A stretch of DNA of 12,290 nt from an uncultured Clostridia bacterium (GCA_904502015.1 CAJGEA010000034.1:1-12290); one strand, 5' to 3'; counted from the stretch's first letter, positions 1 to 7,620 are shown. Notes: generated by a model not told the origin, from the sequence alone. A program made the numbers and translations.

Positions 1-126
1 CACTTCGGGCTCGGTGGTGGTCACTTCGGGCTCGGTGGTGGTCACTTCGGGCTCGGTGGTGGTCACTTCGGGCTCGGTGGTGGTCACTTCGGGCTCGGTG
101 GTGGTCACTTCGGGCTCTTTGGCGGT
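1..126 (-). repeat. 21-bp tandem repeat coding for TTTEPEV
   Basis: Copies begin at 1, 22, 43, 64 and 85 and are identical base for base. A sixth, degenerate unit covers 106-126 and codes for TAKEPEV. The tract continues past the left edge or ends there, so the copy number is unknown. Units are in frame with the lipoprotein on the minus strand and form its stalk. Confidence 0.95.
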
Positions 127-495
127 TTGTTCCGTCGGTTGAGAGCCCTCAGGCGCGATCGAGGGCTGTGTCACCGCGGGACGGGTTTCGGGTTCGGTTT
201 GGGGTTCGCTTGACTCACTCTCCGTGCCGTTGGAATCGGTGGTGGCCGTTTCAAGTTCCAATTCAAACCCGGTTTCGGTTGGCTCACCGATGAATTCGGT
301 GGAATCCTCGGACGGCTCCGAGGTAGGCTCGTCAGGGAATTCCAAATCGGTAACCTCGGTCGTGGCAACAACCTCGGAGGTGGCTTGCGCGGTGGGATTG
401 GTGTCTGTCGTGTCACTGCGTGTCACATTACCGCAGGCGACCGCGAGGGACAGAACAACCGACAAGAGGCCGGCGTAAAGTATCCGTTTTTTCAT
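1..495 (-). CDS. Secreted lipoprotein with TTTEPEV stalk repeat, 3' end cut by window edge
   Basis: The gene starts at ATG 495-493 and stays open through 165 codons to position 1, so its C-terminus lies outside the window. The N-terminus reads MKKRILYAGLL, followed by a hydrophobic stretch ending LAVAC, with Cys21 as the likely lipidated residue; the -3 Ala is a little off the usual lipobox, so lipoprotein is likely but not certain. After Cys21 the chain is disordered and rich in Thr, Ser, Glu and Pro. From about residue 124 it turns into heptads: one TAKEPEV, then five identical TTTEPEV. No catalytic domain is visible in the sequenced part. A GGAGA ribosome site at 502-506 sits 6 nt before the ATG. 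It is divergent from the large surface protein at 742, which has the same stalk. Function unknown; a domain beyond the stalk may lie further left. Confidence 0.82.
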   Translation of the reverse strand, partial: MKKRILYAGLLSVVLSLAVACGNVTRSDTTDTNPTAQATSEVVATTEVTDLEFPDEPTSEPSEDSTEFIGEPTETGFELELETATTDSNGTESESSEPQTEPETRPAVTQPSIAPEGSQPTEQTAKEPEVTTTEPEVTTTEPEVTTTEPEVTTTEPEVTTTEPEV

Positions 496-533
496 GAATC
501 TTCTCCATTTATTGAGATTCGTCACACGCGCAT

Positions 534-542
534 ATTATATCA
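534..542 (-). promoter_or_regulatory. Extended -10 promoter element for the lipoprotein gene
   Basis: On the minus strand the sequence reads TGATATAAT, a perfect -10 box (534-539) with a TGn extension (540-542). The hexamer 17 nt upstream, CTACAC at 557-562, is a poor -35 match, so recognition would depend on the extended -10. The predicted start of transcription near 527 leaves a short leader before the ATG at 495. Confidence 0.5.
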
Positions 543-645
543 TAAAAAGAAAAGTCGTGTAGGTCCGATTCGCAAGTTTTTATGAAAAGTTTACATTTGT
601 CCATTTACACAAACACACCAACACGGACTTCCGACAGAAAAAGGC

Positions 646-674
646 TTGCTTTTTCGCAAAAAATGTGCTATAAT
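646..674 (+). promoter_or_regulatory. Sigma-A type promoter of the 742-3603 surface protein gene
   Basis: TTGCTT at 646-651 and a perfect TATAAT at 669-674 are separated by 17 nt, and TGC just before the -10 box makes an extended -10. Transcription should begin near 681, giving a leader of about 61 nt. Confidence 0.8.
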
Positions 675-694
675 TATGATGTATTGACACATGA

Positions 695-720
695 CGCGCG
701 CGTGTCCCGCCACGCGCGCG
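695..720 (+). promoter_or_regulatory. 10-bp GC-rich hairpin in the leader of the surface protein gene
   Basis: CGCGCGCGTG at 695-704 pairs perfectly with CACGCGCGCG at 711-720 across a 6-nt loop (705-710). It begins about 14 nt after the predicted transcription start and ends 8 nt before the Shine-Dalgarno at 729. No U-run follows, so it is not an intrinsic terminator. It could stabilise the 5' end of the mRNA, or act as a DNA operator because it is also a dyad. Confidence 0.75.
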
Positions 721-728
721 CCCCACAT

Positions 729-734
729 AGGAGG
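729..734 (+). promoter_or_regulatory. AGGAGG ribosome binding site that sets the start at 742
   Basis: A full AGGAGG lies 7 nt upstream of ATG 742-744, directly before a signal peptide. The in-frame ATG at 691 has no such site, lies inside the leader hairpin region, and would put 17 polar residues ahead of the signal peptide, so 742 is preferred. Confidence 0.9.
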
Positions 735-741
735 TTTCGTC

Positions 742-3603
742 ATGAAAAAAACTGCGAAATTCATACTCGGCCTGACGCTTGCGCTGGTTTGCCTGCTTGC
801 TCTGCAGACAGCCGTATCTGCCGACGCCGCCGCTAGAGAAACGGCTTGCGAAACGGTACTGCCCTCGGCAGACGCCTTGCCGAACGCCGACACCCTACTC
901 GCGGGGTATTTTGAAAATCAGCTTTACGGGATCGAGGACGTCGCCTGCTTTGGCCGCCCTGCCTCTGCCTCGCTCAATGAGGTAGAAGCGCGCATCTATC
1001 ACGAGGTGGTAGGCTACGCCAAGGAGGTCGCGGCGGGAGCTCGTTCCTCCACCACCTTCACCATCACGTCGGACATCTCCGAGCTTTCCTGGACGGCCGA
1101 AGAGCTGGGAACAAGCATCATGGCCGGCGGTTCACTCCGCCAAGAGGCCAAAAACGCGATGCAAGAGCGATTCAGCGCCGCCTTCCGCTCCGACGTGTTC
1201 ATGGATGTGCTGCTCGCCGATCATCCCTACGAATTTTACTGGTATGATAAAACCGTAGGCATGAGCTTGGCGTACTCCTACAGCTTCAGCATTCAACGCA
1301 TATCCATTGCGCGCATTGAGCTGCGCTTCTACGTGGCATCCGAGTACGCCGCGGGCGATCTGCAGACTGACATTACCAAAACATCCGCTGCGTCGGGCGC
1401 GGCGGCCAATGCCCGCAGCATCGTCGCCTCCCACGCGGACAAGACCGACCTTGCCAAGTTGGAGGCCTACCGTGACGAGATTTGCGCGCTGGTGTCCTAC
1501 AATAACCAGGCGACGGGTGGCTCGGTTTCCTACGGCAACCCGTGGCAGGTTATTTACGTGTTTGACGGCGACTCCTCCACCAACGTGGTCTGCGAGGGGT
1601 ATGCCAAGGCATTCAAGTACCTCTGCGACCTGTCCGAATTCTCGGCGGACGTGTACTGCTACCTCGCCAGCGGCATTATGACCTCGGATAGTACAAGCGG
1701 CGGCCATATGTGGAACGTGGTGGAGATCGGCGGTCAGAATTATCTCGTGGACGTGACCAACGTGGACGGCAACTCGGTGGGCAAGGGCAACAAGCTCTTC
1801 CTTGCGGGTGCCGCATCCAGCAACGGCGGCCAGACGCACACCGTCAGCTGGAATACCCCCCTTTTCCCCTTTGGCTCGTCCCAAACCAACGTAGTATACA
1901 CCTACTACGAGGACGAGGCGGATCTGTTCTGCGACGGCTACCTGATCATTTCCCCCTCCTCCTACACCGAGAGCAGCCAACCCTCCTATACCGTGACCGT
2001 TACGGGCGGTGAGGGCAGCGGCAGCTACACGGCAGGCGAGACAGTAACCCTGATCGCCTCCCCTGCTCCCGACGGTCAGGTTTTTGACCGCTGGGTCGTT
2101 GAGTCGGGCAACGTGACTCTTGCCGACGAAACCGCCGCCACCACCACCTTCACCATGCCTGAGGGCAATGTGATCGTCAAGGCCACCTACGTCCCCCTGC
2201 ATACCCACGACTACAACACGGGCTGGTCTTCGGACGATTCTGCCCATTGGCACGAATGCGCTTGCGGGGACAAAACAGACCTTGCCGCACACGGTTTCGT
2301 ATGGGTCACCGACAAGGAAGCCACCGAAGACGAGGCGGGTATCCGTCACGAGGCATGCACCGTTTGCGGCATGACTCGGAGCGAGAACACCTCCATCCCC
2401 ACGTTGGCGCACACCCACGCCATGCAGACCATCCCCGCCACCGAATCCACCTGCACCACGGCGGGTAACAACGCCTACTACCTCTGCACCAAGTGCGGCC
2501 GCTACTACGCTGACCCGAACGGTGTGAACGCGACCACCCCCAACGAGCAGTCGCGTCCCCTTGCCGCTCACGAATACGATCCGGAGTGGAAGCACAGCCT
2601 CAATGCCCACTGGAAGGAATGCGCCTGCGGCGACAGAGGGGAGATGGCGGGACACACCCACGAGAAGACCTCTTCGACGTCCCCCACCTGCACCGCGACG
2701 GGTGAGAACGTCTACACCTGCGTATGCGGGCATAGCTACACCGAGCGCGTTCCTGCCCCCGGGCACGGATATATAAGTCGCATCATCAAGCAGCCCACGG
2801 TGGCTGCTACAGGCATTCGGGAATACATCTGCAGCTACTGCGGCCACACCTATACCGAGGAGATCCCCAAACTGGATCCTCCGGAGACCGAACCCGAGGT
2901 GACCACCGCCGAGCCCGAAGTGACTACCACCGAGCCCGAGGTGACCACCGCCGAGCCTGAAGTGACTACCACGGAACCCGAGGTGACCACCGCCGAGCCT
3001 GAAGTGACCACCGCCGAGCCTGAAATGACTACCACGGAACCCGAAGTGACTACCACCGAGCCCGAAGAAACTACCACGGAGCCCGAGGTGACTACACCCG
3101 AACCCGTGGTGACCACCGCCGAGCCGGAAGTGACCACCGCCGAGCCGGAAGTGACCACCGCCGAGCCTGAAATGACTACCACGGAACCCGAGGTGTCTAC
3201 CACCGAGCCCGAAGAAACTACCACGGAGCCCGAGGTGACTACAACCGAACCCGAGGTGACCACCGCCGAGCCGGAAGTGACCACCGCCGAGCCAGAAGTG
3301 ACTACCACGGAACCCGAGGTGACCACCGCCGAGCCAGAAGTGACTACCACGGAACCCGAGGTGACTACAACCGAACCCGAGGTGACCACCGAACTCGACG
3401 AGTCGAGTTTGGAGCCCGAGGTAACTACCGCAGAGTCCGAAACAACCACCGCAGAGCCCGAATCCGTCGTTCTGGAAACCATTGACCTATCCGATCTTCT
3501 TGACGTTGGATGTTCCTCTGCCGTGAGCACTCCCGCCATTCTGGTTCTTCTGCTTTCGCTGGGCATGGGCTATATGCTCTGCCGCCGCAGGGATGAAGCG
3601 TAA
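742..3603 (+). CDS. Large surface protein: transglutaminase-like domain, InlB-type repeat, CxxC/CxC modules, TTAEPEV stalk, C-terminal anchor
   Basis: 953 residues. A signal peptide (MKKTAKFILG..., likely cut after Ala27) is followed by an unassigned region to about 220. A transglutaminase/protease-like domain follows: Cys284 in VVCEGYAKAF, His322 in GHMWNV and Asp337 in YLVDVTN form the expected Cys-His-Asp triad. Residues about 414-482 resemble a divergent InlB B-repeat (AGETVTL, FDRWVV, TTTFTMPEGNV). Residues about 487-711 hold His- and Cys-rich modules: CxC at 506/508, 627/629 and 660/662, and CxxC at 539/542, 582/585 and 697/700, a pattern common in clostridial surface proteins. Then come 23 heptads (TT[T/A]EPEV) and a C-terminal membrane helix at about 927-947 preceded by GCSS and ended by RRRDEA. 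There is no LPXTG motif. The domain could cross-link or cleave peptides outside the cell, but the substrate is unknown. It is transcribed alone, from the 646 promoter to the 3636 terminator. Confidence 0.9.
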   Translation: MKKTAKFILGLTLALVCLLALQTAVSADAAARETACETVLPSADALPNADTLLAGYFENQLYGIEDVACFGRPASASLNEVEARIYHEVVGYAKEVAAGARSSTTFTITSDISELSWTAEELGTSIMAGGSLRQEAKNAMQERFSAAFRSDVFMDVLLADHPYEFYWYDKTVGMSLAYSYSFSIQRISIARIELRFYVASEYAAGDLQTDITKTSAASGAAANARSIVASHADKTDLAKLEAYRDEICALVSYNNQATGGSVSYGNPWQVIYVFDGDSSTNVVCEGYAKAFKYLCDLSEFSADVYCYLASGIMTSDSTSGGHMWNVVEIGGQNYLVDVTNVDGNSVGKGNKLFLAGAASSNGGQTHTVSWNTPLFPFGSSQTNVVYTYYEDEADLFCDGYLIISPSSYTESSQPSYTVTVTGGEGSGSYTAGETVTLIASPAPDGQVFDRWVVESGNVTLADETAATTTFTMPEGNVIVKATYVPLHTHDYNTGWSSDDSAHWHECACGDKTDLAAHGFVWVTDKEATEDEAGIRHEACTVCGMTRSENTSIPTLAHTHAMQTIPATESTCTTAGNNAYYLCTKCGRYYADPNGVNATTPNEQSRPLAAHEYDPEWKHSLNAHWKECACGDRGEMAGHTHEKTSSTSPTCTATGENVYTCVCGHSYTERVPAPGHGYISRIIKQPTVAATGIREYICSYCGHTYTEEIPKLDPPETEPEVTTAEPEVTTTEPEVTTAEPEVTTTEPEVTTAEPEVTTAEPEMTTTEPEVTTTEPEETTTEPEVTTPEPVVTTAEPEVTTAEPEVTTAEPEMTTTEPEVSTTEPEETTTEPEVTTTEPEVTTAEPEVTTAEPEVTTTEPEVTTAEPEVTTTEPEVTTTEPEVTTELDESSLEPEVTTAESETTTAEPESVVLETIDLSDLLDVGCSSAVSTPAILVLLLSLGMGYMLCRRRDEA
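2902..3384 (+). repeat. Tract of 23 imperfect 21-bp units coding for TT[T/A]EPEV
   Basis: Twenty-three uninterrupted heptads (483 bp) follow ETEPEV. Variants include TTAEPEM, TTTEPEE, STTEPEE and TTPEPVV. A seven-unit (147-bp) higher-order copy is visible: the GAAATG at 3022 and its surroundings recur at 3169 with few changes. Degenerate units (TTELDES, TTAESET, TTAEPES) follow to about 3460. The tract forms an extended, acidic, Thr- and Pro-rich stalk that would hold the domains away from the membrane. Confidence 0.95.
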
Positions 3604-3635
3604 AGCGAGCCCCGCCCGCTACGCTGACAAAAATC

Positions 3636-3667
3636 ATACCCCCTTGTGCCCACGCACAAGGGGGTAT
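3636..3667. terminator. Intrinsic terminator between convergent genes
   Basis: A 13-bp perfect stem, 3636-3648 with 3655-3667, closes a 6-nt loop that can add one C-G pair. On the minus strand the stem is followed by GATTTTTG, a good U-run for mutS2. On the plus strand the tail TCGTTATCATTT is weaker but T-rich. It therefore likely serves both the surface protein gene (stop at 3601) and mutS2 (stop at 3674). Confidence 0.88.
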
Positions 3668-3673
3668 TCGTTA

Positions 3674-6076
3674 TCATTTCAGCTCTACAACGGTCACACC
3701 GCCGTCGCCCTCGCCGTATTTTCCAATGCGGAAGGAAGCAATGCGGCGATCACTTTTGAGGAACTTCCACAGCGCGTTTCGAAGCGCGCCCGTTCCCTTT
3801 CCGTGAATCAGATGCACCACGCGGATGTTATACATGATGGCATCGTCCAGGTACTTATCCACCGCCAGCCACGCCTCGTCACCGGTCATGCCGCGCAGGT
3901 CGATCTCGTCTCTAAAGCTGTTGGAGCGCTCCACGGTCACTGAGGAGCGAACGGTGCGGGTAGAGGGGGTGTCCTTTTTCTTTTTAGCTTGCCCACGCTC
4001 GTCCACCTCAATGAGCCGCAGATCCTCGATGCGCGCCTTGGTGCGTACCACGCCTGCCTGCACGGGAACGAGATTACCCTTGGGCTCGTCGGTCACGATA
4101 CCCTCCTTATGGATGGTCACGATGCGCACGCGGTCGCCCTTACGGAGCGGGCGGGGCAGAACGTAGCCCTCATCCTCCTCCACCGCCACCTCTACGGGAT
4201 CGAAAATATCCCCCGTGGCGCGGAGATGCTCGCGGACGGCGCGACGCGCGGCCTCCAGCTCAGCGGCGGCCTTGGCAGACTCCTGCGCCTTGCGCATTTT
4301 CTCCATCTGCTCGTATATGAAATCGCAGGAGGCCTTGGCGGATTGCACCATGGCCGCCGCCTTCTTGCGGGCGTTCTCGGCCTCGCGCTCGGCTCCCTCA
4401 ACCCGCTTGCGGATCTGTCGCTCGGCTTCTTCCTTGAACCGCTCGTACTCCTCGCGCAGACGGGTGGCCTCGGCACGCTCCTTTTCCATCTGCACGCGGC
4501 TGGCCTCAAGCTGCTCGATCACACTCTCAAAGCTCTTGTTCTCTGAGCTGACCAGCGCGCGAGCGCGGTCAATGATGGCGGGAGACAGACCGAGCTTGCT
4601 GGAAATGGCGAACGCATTGGATTTACCGGGTGCGCCGATGACCAGCTTGTAGGTGGGCTTGAGGGTCTCCACGTCAAATTCACAGCTCGCGTTACACACG
4701 CCGGGGGTATCCAACGCGTAGGCCTTGAGCTCGGCGTAGTGGGTGGTAGCCAGGCAGCAAGCGCCCGCCTCGCGCACCGACTCAATGATGGCGACAGCGA
4801 GTGCCGCTCCCTCAACGGGATCGGTGCCGCCGCCCAGCTCGTCGAACAGAACGAGGGATCGCTCCCCCACCTGCTCCATGATGGACACGATGTTAACCAT
4901 GTGAGAGGAAAAAGTGGACAGCGATTGCTCGATGCTCTGCTCGTCACCGAGGTCGACGAGGATGTTGTCATAGGTGCAGATGCAGGAGGTTTCCTCGCAA
5001 GGGATATGGAGCCCTGCCTGGGTCATGAGGGCGAACAGTCCCAGCGTTTTCAGCGACACGGTCTTGCCGCCCGTATTGGGGCCCGTGATGACGAGGGTAT
5101 CAAACGATTCGCCCAGCGAGAGGTCAATGGGCACAACGCGATCCTTATCAATGAGGGGATGGCGCGCGCCCACGAGGTTGACCGAGCGATCTCCCGACAC
5201 CGTGGGTGCCACGGCGCGCATACGGGTGGACAACTCGCCGCAGGCGAAAATGAAGGAAAGCTCGTTGATATTCTTATAGTTAAGCCACAGGGCGTCGCCT
5301 ACCTCGCCCACCGCTGCCGACAACTCGGCCAGAATGCGCTCAATCTCCCGCTCCTCCTTGGTCTGAAGCATACGGATCTCGTTATTGGCATCCACCACCG
5401 CCATAGGCTCGATGAAAATGGTGGCACCCGTGGAGGAGGTATCGTGGATCAGGCCGCGCACCTCGCTCTTGCACTCGGCCTTGACGGGGATGACGTAGCG
5501 GCCGCCACGCATGGTGACAAGGTTCTCTTGCAGGTATTTTGCGTTGCTCGATATGATCTTTTGCAGGGTTTCCTTGATTTTGGCGTTCTCGTTGCGAATC
5601 TTACGGCGGATGTCGGCCAGCACGGGAGAGGCCTCGTCGGCCACCATCTCCTCGGACGGGATGGCTCGGGTGATGCGCTCCTCGAGGTAGCGGTTGATGA
5701 TGAGGCGGTCGAATATCTCATCCAGCACGGTGTCGAACGGATGGTTGCCCGTGTGGTAATCCTGCAGGATGCGCGCCGTTCTCAGGACGTTCGCGCAATC
5801 CAGCAGCTCACGTGGGGAGAGGATCGCCCCCTTCTCGGCGCGCTCGCATGCCGAGGACACATCACGAACGCGCCCAAAGGAGGGCGCGCCCTTGGCGTCA
5901 GCCAGCCGACGGGCATCGGTGGTGCGGCGGAGGCGGCGGAGGACGGTGTAGGTATCCTCGGTGGGACGAAGCCCACGCGCCATGACCTTCGCGCCCTCGG
6001 TTTCGGCGCAATCCTCCAGCATGGCGCAAATTTTATCAAATTCCAGTGTTCGTATAGTCTTTTCAGAAAAACTCAT
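3674..6076 (-). CDS. mutS2: MutS2: ATPase with Smr nuclease-type domain
   Basis: 800 residues, close to the usual 780-800 for the family. An N-terminal core and clamp-like helices (1-300) lead to the MutS-type ATPase: Walker A TGPNTGGKT at 331-339, Walker B LVLFDEL with GGGTDP at about 407-419, and the TTHYAEL segment at 444-450. A long charged coiled coil occupies about 510-620, a small basic beta domain about 640-700, and a complete Smr domain 722-800 with IDLRG and HGKGTGALR. MutS2 is not a mismatch repair protein; in Bacillus subtilis it acts on collided ribosomes, and in Helicobacter pylori it suppresses recombination. The start is supported by AAAGGA at 6082-6087. It lies 55 bp downstream of the flippase gene with no promoter seen between them, so the two are probably co-transcribed. 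Confidence 0.97.
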   Translation of the reverse strand: MSFSEKTIRTLEFDKICAMLEDCAETEGAKVMARGLRPTEDTYTVLRRLRRTTDARRLADAKGAPSFGRVRDVSSACERAEKGAILSPRELLDCANVLRTARILQDYHTGNHPFDTVLDEIFDRLIINRYLEERITRAIPSEEMVADEASPVLADIRRKIRNENAKIKETLQKIISSNAKYLQENLVTMRGGRYVIPVKAECKSEVRGLIHDTSSTGATIFIEPMAVVDANNEIRMLQTKEEREIERILAELSAAVGEVGDALWLNYKNINELSFIFACGELSTRMRAVAPTVSGDRSVNLVGARHPLIDKDRVVPIDLSLGESFDTLVITGPNTGGKTVSLKTLGLFALMTQAGLHIPCEETSCICTYDNILVDLGDEQSIEQSLSTFSSHMVNIVSIMEQVGERSLVLFDELGGGTDPVEGAALAVAIIESVREAGACCLATTHYAELKAYALDTPGVCNASCEFDVETLKPTYKLVIGAPGKSNAFAISSKLGLSPAIIDRARALVSSENKSFESVIEQLEASRVQMEKERAEATRLREEYERFKEEAERQIRKRVEGAEREAENARKKAAAMVQSAKASCDFIYEQMEKMRKAQESAKAAAELEAARRAVREHLRATGDIFDPVEVAVEEDEGYVLPRPLRKGDRVRIVTIHKEGIVTDEPKGNLVPVQAGVVRTKARIEDLRLIEVDERGQAKKKKDTPSTRTVRSSVTVERSNSFRDEIDLRGMTGDEAWLAVDKYLDDAIMYNIRVVHLIHGKGTGALRNALWKFLKSDRRIASFRIGKYGEGDGGVTVVELK

Positions 6077-6131
6077 GGTAGTCCTTTCTCGCGGGCAGAA
6101 TCACTCGCGAAGGGATTGGTCAGATGCAGTA

Positions 6132-7553
6132 TCAGTTGCCGCGCCCCGTGAGCATGCGTTTTGTGCTCAAAAGCAGGTCGCGAACGGCGCGGAGATTGAC
6201 AGCCAGCATAGCGGCAACAAGAGCGATGGACACACCCCACATCACGCGAGGATCGTATACCGTGGTCAGTGTCACGGATGCCGTCATGCCGCTGAGCAGA
6301 AGGGTGTTGACCGCCACACGGCCAAGCTCACGGTCAAAGCGGATCAGACGATAGGTGGTGACAAGTCGCAGGATGCACACCGCGAGGTAGCTGGCAAGGG
6401 TGGCGATGGATGCACCCATGGCACCCCATTCGGGGATCAGCAACAGGTTGAGGACGACGTTTGCCCCCGCGCCGACGAGAGCGGTGATCATGGACCACAT
6501 CGTACGCTTGCGGGCGAAATACACCGAGCCGAGGAAGGTATCCAGCGCGGTATACACGGTGGCGGCGGTCAGGACGGGGATGTAGATCCACGCGCCCTCA
6601 TACCCCGTGGCGAACAAGAGTCGGGCAAAGAGGGGCGAGGTGATCATAAGTCCTGCACCGCCGAGGAAGGCAACGGTGGTATAGACACGCCACACGCTTG
6701 AATAGAAACGGCGGCAGCCCTCTTCGTCGTCCGCCTCGCCCGACACCGATAGCTTCCACGCGCTGTCAAAAATGCCAACGGCGTAGATCAGCAGAGTGGG
6801 GATCTTATAGGCGGCGGTATAGAGGCCGTTCATATCCGAAGAGCACATGGCGGTAACCATGTAGCGGTCGGACACGCCCGTGATCCACCAGAAGATGGTG
6901 GTGGGCACGAGGGGCAGGCAGAAGGCCAGCATGGGGCGGATAATCTTCCATGAGACTGTGCGGGGCTTGACGGCGCGCCACAGGCGGCTGTATAGGATCA
7001 GGAACAGCGTGGTCACCGCATCCGCGAGGATGATGGAGAGGACGTAGCCCGTCACGCCCATGCCAAGGACAAGCAGGAAGATCAGATTGAACACAATGGT
7101 GAGCGCGGTATTGAGGATACCCTGCCCCGCAAACAGCTTGGTGCGTCCCACGGCGCAGAGGTACTGGGACACGACCGAATGGAAGTTGGACATAAGCACG
7201 TAGAGCGCGATCAACCATGCGGTGCCTGTAAAGAACGGGATGAGGCCCAAGAGCGGCGAGAGGCAGAGAAATGCCACGGAACCCACACCGAGCACGAAAA
7301 GTCCGTTCGTAAAAAAGGCTTCCTTATTCCCTTCTCGGGCGGCAGCGCTACGGAAAATGCCCTCGGTGATGCCAAGGCACGCCAGCGGTATGAGGAGGTT
7401 CGCCATGTTGGCAATAAGGTCGGCGGCGCTGTATTCCGACGGTGAGAGGCAGGCGGTATAGAACCGCGTCATAATAAACACGAGCAGCTTGGATATGAAT
7501 TTTCCTGCCGTGAACACCATAGTATTGGATAACAAACGGGACGAGCGGCTCAT
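6132..7553 (-). CDS. Polysaccharide (Wzx-type) flippase of the MOP superfamily
   Basis: 473 residues, almost entirely hydrophobic helices (I judge 12 to 14) joined by short loops, with an N-terminus typical of polysaccharide flippases (NTMVFTAGKFISKLLVF, then FYTACLSPSEY). The length fits the family (roughly 430-510). Members move undecaprenyl-linked oligosaccharides or related lipid-linked sugars across the cytoplasmic membrane for capsule, exopolysaccharide or teichoic-type polymers. No glycosyltransferase or polymerase gene is next to it, so the substrate cannot be told. A strong AAAGGAGG lies 5 nt before ATG 7553-7551, and a near-consensus promoter sits just upstream. It is the first gene of a unit with mutS2. 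A MurJ-like or sporulation-related transporter of the same superfamily is a less likely alternative. Confidence 0.88.
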   Translation of the reverse strand: MSRSSRLLSNTMVFTAGKFISKLLVFIMTRFYTACLSPSEYSAADLIANMANLLIPLACLGITEGIFRSAAAREGNKEAFFTNGLFVLGVGSVAFLCLSPLLGLIPFFTGTAWLIALYVLMSNFHSVVSQYLCAVGRTKLFAGQGILNTALTIVFNLIFLLVLGMGVTGYVLSIILADAVTTLFLILYSRLWRAVKPRTVSWKIIRPMLAFCLPLVPTTIFWWITGVSDRYMVTAMCSSDMNGLYTAAYKIPTLLIYAVGIFDSAWKLSVSGEADDEEGCRRFYSSVWRVYTTVAFLGGAGLMITSPLFARLLFATGYEGAWIYIPVLTAATVYTALDTFLGSVYFARKRTMWSMITALVGAGANVVLNLLLIPEWGAMGASIATLASYLAVCILRLVTTYRLIRFDRELGRVAVNTLLLSGMTASVTLTTVYDPRVMWGVSIALVAAMLAVNLRAVRDLLLSTKRMLTGRGN

Positions 7554-7591
7554 AGCAGCCTCCTTTCATTTCTCACTCATTCTATCTTTAT

Positions 7592-7620
7592 ATTGTAGCA
7601 GATACGGGCAAAATAGTCAA
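7592..7620 (-). promoter_or_regulatory. Sigma-A type promoter of the flippase-mutS2 unit
   Basis: On the minus strand TTGACT (7615-7620) and TACAAT (7592-7597) are 17 nt apart, with TGC directly before the -10 box. Transcription should start near 7585, about 32 nt ahead of the start codon. Confidence 0.88.

Noticed and set aside
1..126. Regularly spaced 21-bp repeats resembling a small CRISPR array
   Set aside because: Units are directly adjacent with no spacers, are multiples of three, and code in frame for a low-complexity stalk.
691..741. Upstream in-frame ATG of the surface protein
   Set aside because: No ribosome site, overlaps the leader hairpin and would spoil the signal peptide; ATG 742 with AGGAGG is better.
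1132..2847. Long minus-strand open frame opposite the surface protein
   Set aside because: It lies wholly within a gene with a clear signal peptide, domains and ribosome site; its translation is Gly/Val/Arg-rich without recognisable motifs, as expected for a shadow frame in high-GC sequence.
2850..3566. Minus-strand open frame of VVTSGS repeats
   Set aside because: It is the antisense of the 21-bp stalk repeats; a 21-bp repeat stays open in several frames automatically.
4739..6151. Long plus-strand open frame opposite mutS2
   Set aside because: mutS2 is certain from its Walker and Smr motifs. The antisense frame shows no domain or ribosome site that I can see.
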